This document shows, piece after piece, positions 54,347 to 60,666 of a DNA stretch of 64,000 nucleotides; the stretch's first letter is position 1, and the number at the start of each line of letters is the position of its first letter. Source of the stretch: Bacteroidota bacterium (GTDB taxonomy: Bacteria; Bacteroidota; Bacteroidia; AKYH767-A; OLB10); assembly GCA_016717725.1 (NCBI GenBank), contig JADKFA010000005.1, positions 124,001 to 188,000 on the forward strand. Reading direction: 5' to 3'. A program made the position numbers and the translations under genes. The notes under the pieces were generated by a model that did no database searches, was not told the DNA's origin, and saw nothing but the letters and a program-made list of their open reading frames with translations.

Positions 54347-54775
54347 TTATTCCTTCTTATACTTTACAATATTTGGTACTTTATCAAAGTATTGGAAATA
54401 ATTTATTTCAAGTGTGGTCTCATCTTTTAAAATCAAAATACAATCGTAAGGCGGCCAGTTTGCCATTACCCCATTCACATAAACGCTGTCGTTCTCAACC
54501 GTGAATGTATATCCTGCAGGTTGACTATCTACTTTTATCATAACATAAGGACCGTGCTTTACAAATTCTAGTTTTTTAAGACTTGTGTCTACGGGTTTCC
54601 ATATTCCCAAAATAGATGACGTTGGAATTTTCATTGCGTTTGTAGCCAATCGTAAACTGTCAATTGCAGTTTGTGCTTCTAACCCATTCGTAAGGAAAAT
54701 TAGAATCATGCTACAGGCTACAAGCTTTAAGTAGATTGATTTAGTGCTGATGGGTATAAAGTATAGATTTTTCAA
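54347..54775 (-). CDS. Hypothetical exported protein, lipocalin-like
   Basis: The 142 residues include an N-terminal hydrophobic signal (IYLKLVACSMILIFLTNGLEAQ) and a small beta-rich domain with ILGIWKPVDTSLKKLEFVKHG. That opening resembles lipocalin-like domains, but the similarity is weak. It lies 50 bases before the methyltransferase on the same strand. No function can be assigned. Confidence 0.6.
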   Translation of the reverse strand: MKNLYFIPISTKSIYLKLVACSMILIFLTNGLEAQTAIDSLRLATNAMKIPTSSILGIWKPVDTSLKKLEFVKHGPYVMIKVDSQPAGYTFTVENDSVYVNGVMANWPPYDCILILKDETTLEINYFQYFDKVPNIVKYKKE

Positions 54776-54867
54776 TTAAATTTAATTGTTGAGTAAAATT
54801 AATCTATTCACTTTTGGCTATTCACTATTCTCTATTTGCTTCTTACAACTTTTAAATTGCGACCAAA

Positions 54868-54909
54868 ATCTAAGATCTAAGATCCAGTATCCAGCATCCA
54901 GCATCCAAC
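54868..54909. repeat. Degenerate heptamer tandem repeat, six units
   Basis: Six 7-base units run ATCTAAG, ATCTAAG, ATCCAGT, ATCCAGC, ATCCAGC, ATCCAAC, right up to the stop of the Omp28 gene. The preceding bases GCGACCAAAATCTAA match the GCGACCAA edge of the direct repeats at 40.08 and 40.30 kb. This appears to be a diverged member of the same repeat type. Confidence 0.75.
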
Positions 54910-55754
54910 TACTGCAGCTTCACCTCTTCTACTTGAATAACTTCTTTAGTAAGTAAGTTCGATAAAACTGCAACTAAGTAAACATGATTCACATCCACAT
55001 CAGACGGAGTTAATGTCGTCGAATAATTTTTTGTGATTTCATCACCCGTAGATAATACACCCAAATCCTCTCCTAACATTCCGTTAAATGATCCACGTAA
55101 TACGTGATTGTGAACGTAGGTAGAGTCGTTTATACTTCCATCTTTCTGCCATTTTACAATGCTGTCTTCTGAAAAATAAACAGCTAAATAAGCTCCATCG
55201 GCAATATCGCTCACTACTTTTATTTTTACTTCAGCACTCATCGAATTATTTCCACTATTATAACTGGGTGTAATTTCAAGTCCAGCTTTTGCAAGGATGT
55301 TACTCCAATCAAAAATTTTACTTTCCCATCCTGCCCAATCAATAATCAATTGATCACTTGTACCTGGGTTAAGCATGCGTTGCACCATTCCTTTTGGGAA
55401 GGGTTGGCCTATTACATTGAAATCAGTAGCAATTTGAGTGGAAACAGAATTTCTAAAATCATAGGTGAAGTAGGGGGCATTGGGAGGATAAGGTGCAGCC
55501 CAAAAATCCGCGTGTACTGCTAGTATCACTAATCGTTCGCCATAAATGTCATGTAAGCGCTTTGCTTCTCTGTGAGCATTTGGGCAAGCCTGACAAGTAT
55601 GACCTGTGAAGTCTTCTAATAAAACTTTTTGTACGATTGAGTCTCCTCCAATAGGTCCACCAGTTCCAGTAACGCCATAAGGTCCTTCTATTTTATCGCA
55701 AGCTGCAAGAATTGTGATTGCAAATAGGAGTATTGTGTATTGTATCTTTTTCAT
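54909..55754 (-). CDS. Omp28-related lipoprotein (thioredoxin-like)
   Basis: The 281-residue lipoprotein has lipobox ITILAAC and an Omp28-type body: VLLEDFTGHTCQACPNAHREAKRLHDIYGERLVILAVHADF, with a CxxC pair in a thioredoxin-like setting near residue 57. Omp28 proteins are surface or periplasmic proteins of Bacteroidota, with no settled biochemical role. It lies 51 bases after the DUF6029-like gene on the same strand. A TlpA-like gene is a little further upstream, so a shared role in envelope disulfide chemistry is plausible. Confidence 0.85.
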   Translation of the reverse strand: MKKIQYTILLFAITILAACDKIEGPYGVTGTGGPIGGDSIVQKVLLEDFTGHTCQACPNAHREAKRLHDIYGERLVILAVHADFWAAPYPPNAPYFTYDFRNSVSTQIATDFNVIGQPFPKGMVQRMLNPGTSDQLIIDWAGWESKIFDWSNILAKAGLEITPSYNSGNNSMSAEVKIKVVSDIADGAYLAVYFSEDSIVKWQKDGSINDSTYVHNHVLRGSFNGMLGEDLGVLSTGDEITKNYSTTLTPSDVDVNHVYLVAVLSNLLTKEVIQVEEVKLQ

Positions 55755-55804
55755 GTTGTTTTGCTATTAACTCAAAGGTAAGGATATTTTTTTGGGATAT
55801 GCAA

Positions 55805-57451
55805 TTAGAATCTACTGGAAACGGTAAGCGATAGTCCGTTGCTCGCAGGAACAAATCGACAAACACCCCCTACGCAAAGAAGTCCTGCGCGTTGACGTGC
55901 CCAAGCCAGACTAATGCGAGTTCCATCTTTTACATAATTTAAACTTCCATTGTAATAATGAAACTGCTTTTTGCTGTCTTTATTGCCATAATTCCATTCG
56001 TCGAAAGCGGTGATGGTCCAGTGTGGAGCCATATTAAATTCCACGAGGAACATAGCCCAGTTGCCACGGTCTTGTTCAGTAGATAAATGTTCCACATCAA
56101 ATCGAATGCTATTGGTAGAGCTAAATTTGTATGTGTATTCAATTACGCCAAGATGTGAAGTTACTTGTCTCTCGTTTACTTTCCCTTCAATTTTTTCGCG
56201 GTCGTAAATCTGATAGAGGTAGCTTGCAATCACTTTACTTTTCTTGGATATTTTTTTTGTTACCTCAAAAGTTACTTCCTGATAATATCGATCATCCCCA
56301 ACGGAGAAAAATTCAGTAGTATACCCCAAGGTATCATCTAAATTTTTACGATCAATATCGCTCACGGCAGCATAATTCATCATAATGGTTGTTCCATATT
56401 CACCTCCAAGAGTTGACTTTGGTTTGAAGTTGTAATAGATCTCGGAAGAGCCGCCCATCTCACCCAACGATTGTGTTGCAAATGGATACAATGTAGCCAA
56501 ACGATATGTCTGTTGGCGATTTACGGCTGGCAAATAATTGATCTGTAAACGTGTCCCTGTCACATTTCGGTTGCTGCGGTAATCCATATTAGAAACGCGC
56601 TTTCCACTCAATCGAATTCCTAAACCTTTTTGTGTATAGGTAAGATTTGTGAATAATGCTTCCCCTGTATTGTAGGTAAATAAGTTGGCTTGCGATGGAT
56701 CATTTATTTTGTAAGCGTATTCAGCATCAAAAGCTAGTTTTCCGTAGCGCAAATTAATTCTACCTGCATAAGCGCCCACATTTTCGGGCAGAATAAGAGA
56801 TTGCTTATCATCTTTTTGAAACTTACTCACGAAACTACCGCCCACGCCTATACGAAATTTTGAATTGGCAAATTGTTCTATGGCATTGTTGATTTGAATT
56901 TCACCATCAACTCCTCTTACCACATTTTCAGGATAGGTGAAGAAATCTCTTTGTCTTCCAATCACTCCTTTAAATGTAATTCCATTTCTAGGTCGTAAAA
57001 TCACTTTTAAGCCATCTAAAGAATTATCTAATCCTAAATTAGGCTCCCAGTAAGAACGAAAGACCAATCCACTCCCAAACTGCTCATAAAAATTCCCAGC
57101 AGTTACTGTGATGAAGTCATTAGAATAACTCACATAACGGTTGGTAATGCCATTTCCTTTGTAGCTAGGATCAAATCCCAAGAGAGTATTTAAGTAACTC
57201 TCGTAACGAATTCCTGCCGATAGATTCCCGTTATTGTAATTTAAAACCATAAATCCGTTGTTGAGATATTTCTCACGAACTTTTGGCGCATCAATAGCAG
57301 AGTCGGCCTGATAATATTGTCCATTTGCTTCAAAGTATCCCGAAAAATTACTCGGGGCAAGACCTTGTTGCGAATGAGCTGTGTAACTAATGAAGAGGAA
57401 GATTGTAATTCCGATTACCCTACGAATGGGATGTATTGACATTGGTTTCAT
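55805..57451 (-). CDS. DUF6029-like outer-membrane beta-barrel protein
   Basis: I chose ATG 57451 (MKPMSIHPIRRVIGITIFLF), giving 548 residues with a signal peptide ending HSQ; the open frame extends to 57475. The body is a large beta-barrel-like protein starting LAPSNFSGYFEANGQYYQADSAI and containing FYEQFGSGLVFRSYWEPNLGLDNSLDG, features of the DUF6029 family that commonly pairs with Omp28 in Bacteroidota. It ends GLSLTVSSRF with the final aromatic of outer-membrane proteins. Function unknown. Confidence 0.8.
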   Translation of the reverse strand: MKPMSIHPIRRVIGITIFLFISYTAHSQQGLAPSNFSGYFEANGQYYQADSAIDAPKVREKYLNNGFMVLNYNNGNLSAGIRYESYLNTLLGFDPSYKGNGITNRYVSYSNDFITVTAGNFYEQFGSGLVFRSYWEPNLGLDNSLDGLKVILRPRNGITFKGVIGRQRDFFTYPENVVRGVDGEIQINNAIEQFANSKFRIGVGGSFVSKFQKDDKQSLILPENVGAYAGRINLRYGKLAFDAEYAYKINDPSQANLFTYNTGEALFTNLTYTQKGLGIRLSGKRVSNMDYRSNRNVTGTRLQINYLPAVNRQQTYRLATLYPFATQSLGEMGGSSEIYYNFKPKSTLGGEYGTTIMMNYAAVSDIDRKNLDDTLGYTTEFFSVGDDRYYQEVTFEVTKKISKKSKVIASYLYQIYDREKIEGKVNERQVTSHLGVIEYTYKFSSTNSIRFDVEHLSTEQDRGNWAMFLVEFNMAPHWTITAFDEWNYGNKDSKKQFHYYNGSLNYVKDGTRISLAWARQRAGLLCVGGVCRFVPASNGLSLTVSSRF

Positions 57452-57695
57452 ATTGGAGGAGCTAAAATAGAGCAAATATCTTTATCCTATACCAATTCCA
57501 TTTATATTTTAGTTCTAAGTTGCGACGTATTTTTTTACCGAGGCGAATAAAAAAATTGATGCATAGCCATAGCCTACGGAACTTTTTTTTGAGCAGTATT
57601 GTTGAAAAAGAGTCCCGAAAGCTATCGTATTAGCGTCAGGCTAATTTAGGGTTTAGCAACGATTTGAAGTTGGTTTTGATGGCAATCATCCAATT

Positions 57696-57725
57696 TGTAG
57701 AGACGCCATTAATGGCGTCTCTACA
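57696..57725. repeat. Perfect 30-bp palindrome
   Basis: Each half is TGTAGAGACGCCATT with no loop. GTAGAGACGCCATT-type palindromes recur in intergenic DNA of several phyla. It is nested in the MITE-like element and can form a hairpin in RNA or single-stranded DNA. Confidence 0.92.
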
Positions 57726-57744
57726 GGAATTCGCCCCCTTAATA

Positions 57745-57796
57745 GAGCCCGCCTTCCATAAAATTGGATTCATCCAATTTTATGGAAGGCGGGCTC
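57745..57796. repeat. 24-bp perfect stem with 4-base loop
   Basis: The arm starting GAGCCCGCCTTCCAT is repeated in inverse orientation with only TTCA between the arms. It follows the 30-bp palindrome by 20 bases inside the MITE-like element and is the strongest hairpin in the window. Confidence 0.93.
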
Positions 57797-58043
57797 ATCT
57801 GTATCATACAACTAATTATTTCAGATGTGTGAAATGGCAACAATTCTTAAAAAGAAATACTACAATGTTTACGAGTGAAAAATTCGTTAATTTTCTTTAA
57901 GAAATTACGTTTTAGCCTGACGCTAATGCGATAGCTATCGGGAAGCAGATCGGACTAAAATAAAATTGGATTTGGTATTTAATTTAGAGATGGTTTTATT
58001 GGGGGATTGGGACTCATCAGCCGCTAGATTTAGTCATAAAAAA

Positions 58044-58066
58044 AGGGAGCTTTTGGCCCCCTCTTC
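58044..58066 (-). terminator. Terminator of the TlpA-like gene
   Basis: On the minus strand GGGGGC-CAAAA-GCTCCC (one G-T pair) is followed by TTTTTTT. It lies 20 bases after the stop at 58083. It separates the TlpA-like gene from the downstream MITE and DUF6029/Omp28 genes. Confidence 0.7.
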
Positions 58067-58082
58067 TTATTTAAATCCCTTA

Positions 58083-58583
58083 TTATTTCGTAGTTAACTT
58101 CTTAATTTCCTCGTACATCTTTTCGTCGTCACCCGGAGAATACGTATTTCTTTGCATCACAATTTTTCCTGATCCATCAATTAAAAATGTGTGAGGTACA
58201 TTGTTTACATTCATGGCTCTTCTGAAATCAGAATTTGGATCTAATAATACATCAAATTCCCAACCTTTACCAGCAACAAAAGGTGCTACGGAACTCATGG
58301 TTCTGGAATCATCAATTGAAATAGCATAAATTTTTACTCCAGTTTCTTTCTGCCAATCAGCGTACGACTCATTCATATCTTTTAATGAAGCAATACAAGG
58401 CTTACACCAGGTTGCCCAAAAATCTATGATAATGGGTTTGCCCTCATTTTTAATATCTGCCGTGTTGAAGGGTTTTCCGTCAATATCTTTAATGGTGACG
58501 GGCGCAATGTCTGTTTTGTTGTCTTGTGCGATGCTGAAATTGAAGATAAAAAGAGAAGCGACAACGAGCCATAAATTTTTCAT
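58083..58583 (-). CDS. TlpA-like thioredoxin-fold disulfide reductase
   Basis: The 166-residue protein has a signal peptide (MKNLWLVVASLFIFNFSIAQ) and the thioredoxin active site FWATWCKPC near residue 60, followed by VKIYAISIDD and NNVPHTFLIDGSGKIV with the cis-proline loop. TlpA/ResA-type proteins reduce disulfides outside the cytosol, for example on apocytochromes. It is a single gene with a candidate -7 box just upstream and a terminator downstream. The Omp28 lipoprotein with a CxxC nearby is a possible partner. Confidence 0.88.
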   Translation of the reverse strand: MKNLWLVVASLFIFNFSIAQDNKTDIAPVTIKDIDGKPFNTADIKNEGKPIIIDFWATWCKPCIASLKDMNESYADWQKETGVKIYAISIDDSRTMSSVAPFVAGKGWEFDVLLDPNSDFRRAMNVNNVPHTFLIDGSGKIVMQRNTYSPGDDEKMYEEIKKLTTK

Positions 58584-58609
58584 ACTGTTAGTTTAAATTT
58601 TTAGAATTT

Positions 58610-58617
58610 CAAAAGTA
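58610..58617 (-). promoter_or_regulatory. Candidate -7 box of the TlpA-like gene
   Basis: On the minus strand TACTTTTG matches the TAnnTTTG consensus 27 bases before ATG 58583. I do not see a good TTG 19 bases upstream, so the match is partial. Confidence 0.5.
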
Positions 58618-58658
58618 CAAAATTATTGGAGTGAAGGAAAGTATAATTTTTTAGCTTC

Positions 58659-58796
58659 ATGGAAGCGTCACTAAAGAAAGTAGGTATCTCTAAAAATCTC
58701 GCAGACGAGGCAACACCGGAGTTTGCCGAGAGTAAAAAAGGATTTGAAAATTTTTGTAAAACGAAGTATCCGATGTTTTTAGTGATACCAAAATAA
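58659..58796 (+). CDS. Possible small protein of 45 residues (or gene remnant)
   Basis: The frame reads MEASLKKVGISKNLADEATP and ends KTKYPMFLVIPK. Composition is protein-like and charged, but there is no recognisable family or clear promoter. It sits between the TlpA-like promoter and a terminator hairpin, next to decayed genes, so it may be a remnant of a longer gene. Confidence 0.35.
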   Translation: MEASLKKVGISKNLADEATPEFAESKKGFENFCKTKYPMFLVIPK

Positions 58797-58800
58797 AAAA

Positions 58801-58825
58801 AGGGAATCAGTAGAACCGATTCCCT
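58801..58825 (-). terminator. Terminator hairpin beyond the T9SS remnant
   Basis: AGGGAATC and GATTCCCT form an 8-bp stem with a 9-base loop. On the minus strand it is followed by TTTTTTTATTTT. It once ended the minus-strand T9SS gene whose C-terminus remains at 58848. Confidence 0.78.
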
Positions 58826-58847
58826 AAAGTTGATTGATTAGATATTT

Positions 58848-59045
58848 TTATTTAGATAAAACAACTTTCTTAATGATGCGTTGTGAATCAGCATCAATTT
58901 GAATGAAGTAAGTTCCGTCTTGTAAAGTGTTCATAACAACTTTATGTTGATTGCTCTTAGCGGTTGTGTAAGTTTCAATGATTTTTCCAGTAATATCATT
59001 GTTCGGTTTTAATATCAGGTAGTTAATTTTGAGATATAATTTTTA
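58848..59045 (-). pseudogene. Orphan T9SS C-terminal sorting domain (gene remnant)
   Basis: About 65 residues remain in frame, from the stop at 58848 back to a TAA near 59045. They include NYLILKPNNDITGKIIETYT, LQDGTYFIQIDAD and the terminal KKVVLSK, a typical T9SS type A sorting domain. There is no start codon at the 5' end and the rest of the protein is missing. It faces a decayed plus-strand gene across about 95 bases. Confidence 0.8.
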
Positions 59046-59139
59046 TGATGAATATAAGTAAGGAATTAATTCCTGGATCAATTCTTTTAATAAATAGCAC
59101 TAAGAAGAATCGCTATTCGTATAACAATAATACAATATT

Positions 59140-59660
59140 ATGAAAAAGATTGCATTTCAAAAACATTTTCTTTTTATTCCAGTGTTTTTTTATTGATGGG
59201 CATTGACTCTACATTTTCACAAGTGCCCTATTTTGAAAAATCGATTAGTTAAATTGGTATGGATATCGCTTTTACCGTTAAACAAGATCCTGATAGTGGT
59301 GCGTATCTATTTGGTTAATAATCAAATACAAGTACTCAAGCCGATGACTTCGCGCTTTCGAAGTTGAGTCCGAACGATGATTTCTTCTAGACTTATTACT
59401 ACTGTACCCCCGATGTTGATTTTGGTCTTTATATGAATTCGGCCGATTCTTTTGATTTGATCATTAGTTGGATCCACACCCTACCCATGGGCAGTTTTCG
59501 GTGAAAATCAGGTTTTTGGTGAAGTCATGGGATTCTTTTGATGTTGTTAGGCAATTACTCTTTCCTGGATATGCCGATAAAAATTATTCAAGTCTTTTGA
59601 TATCAGTAAGTTAAGAGATGGAAATTGTTTTTTAAATACCAAAGGTGAAGCGAGTCAGGA
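59140..59660 (+). pseudogene. Decayed T9SS-type secreted protein gene
   Basis: ATG 59140 starts a signal peptide (MKKIAFQKHFLFIPVFF), broken by a missing T in the run near 59188. The restored frame reads TFSQVPYFEKSIS and then has in-frame stops before IGMDIAFTVKQDPDSGAYLFG, SNTSTQADDFALSKLSPNDDFF and TYYYCTPDVDFGLYMN. This matches the N-terminal repeat pattern of Bacteroidota secreted proteins with KxTxDxG-YxxxG-type propeller repeats. Several stops in one frame indicate real decay and not a single sequencing error. The end is diffuse. Confidence 0.72.
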
Positions 59661-59785
59661 AACGGTCAAACTTTAATAAGATGAACTAATTTGCAATCAA
59701 ATTGTCAGAATTCAAGCTAGGTATTGCTTTGTATAAGGAAGATTTTAGTATCTTTAACCCTCCAAAGCAAATAATATAAATGCGT

Positions 59786-60504
59786 ATGAAAAAATTTACT
59801 CTTATTTTATTATCAGCAGTCGTGTTGGGAAGTTTAAGCAGTGCCGTTGCACAAACTTTTACTTTAAGTAACGTCGTTCCTGTTTTAGTACTGATCCATG
59901 GACACCTGTTGAATCACATGTAGCTATTTCCAATACTTCTAACTCTCTTAAAAGAGTTCGTATTGAAAGAATAATAAATTACATCCAGTCTGGACAATTT
60001 GAGTTCTTCTGCTACGGCGCAACTACTGGATTATGTTACCCTCCAGGAACTGCAATGTCTAATGGTTTAGATACCATCTTAGGAAACTCCATCGATCATT
60101 CGTTTAAAGCAACGTTAAGCCCTACAGGAGTTTTTGGTCCTGCATCTATTCACTATCGTATTTTTGATACTGACAATGTAGCGGATTCTATTGGTGTAGA
60201 TTTAGCTTGGGACATCACAACTTCTCTTGGAGAAAATGATGAGGCATTTGGTTTGTCAAAGCCATTGCAAAATCCTGCTGATGCATTTACTGTTTATAAT
60301 TACAATTTAAAGTCAGCTGATAATTCTGATCGCTTAATTGTATTTAATATGTTGGGAACAAAAGTGAAGTCAATGGACATCCCTGGAAAATCGGGAGCAT
60401 TGGTTTTAACAACATCCGATTTGAAAGCAGGTATGTATATGGTTTCTTATATTTCTAACGGAAAAGTAAAAGATACAAGTCGTTTAGTGGTGAATCACCG
60501 TTAA
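59786..60504 (+). CDS. Small T9SS-secreted protein, frameshifted near the 5' end
   Basis: ATG 59786 (or in-frame ATG 59780) encodes a signal peptide (MKKFTLILLSAVVLGSLSSAVAQ) and TFTLSNVVPV. One missing T in the TTTT run at 59883-59886 shifts the frame. Downstream the frame resumes with STDPWTPVESHVAISNTS, and from 60055 it is open to the stop. The restored product has 239 residues, with a single small beta-sandwich domain (HVAISNTSNSLKRVRIER; FFCYGATTGLCYP with paired cysteines) and a T9SS sorting domain (YNYNLKSADNSDRLIVFNML to RLVVNHR). The open frame alone (60055..60504) has 149 residues and lacks a signal. The function is unknown. Confidence 0.82.
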
Positions 60505-60525
60505 TCACTTGAAATAATTGATGGG

Positions 60526-60555
60526 AAGAGGGACTTTTGTCCCTTTTCTATTTTA
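60526..60555 (+). terminator. Terminator after the small T9SS gene
   Basis: AGGGAC-TTTT-GTCCCT with extra A-T pairs is followed by TTTTCTATTTT. It lies 22 bases after the stop codon. Confidence 0.83.
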
Positions 60556-60666
60556 TGGTAAAATTTATTTATTGATTTTGGAATTGTGCAAGGATTGAAG
60601 TTCTGTGAGGCGTATGTCATTCGGCTCAACATAATTTCGGAGAGTTAAAATCGTTAAAAGAAAAAA

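Larger units (their letters stand above)
57488..57979. mobile_element. MITE-like non-autonomous element with nested inverted repeats
   Basis: Outer arms 57488-57515 and 57952-57979 are inverted copies with 23 of 28 bases matching. Inner arms 57614-57644 and 57912-57942 match at 29 of 31 bases (CCCGA-A/T-AGCTATCG...GGCTAA). Two further palindromes lie inside. No transposase is encoded, and the 78-codon frame at 57664-57900 is an artefact of the palindromes. It occupies almost the entire gap between the TlpA-like gene and the DUF6029-like gene. I cannot see a clear target-site duplication. Confidence 0.78.

Noticed and set aside
57664..57900. 78-codon open frame on the plus strand
   Set aside because: It is made of two perfect palindromes inside the MITE-like element, so its codons are constrained by the inverted repeats and not by protein function.
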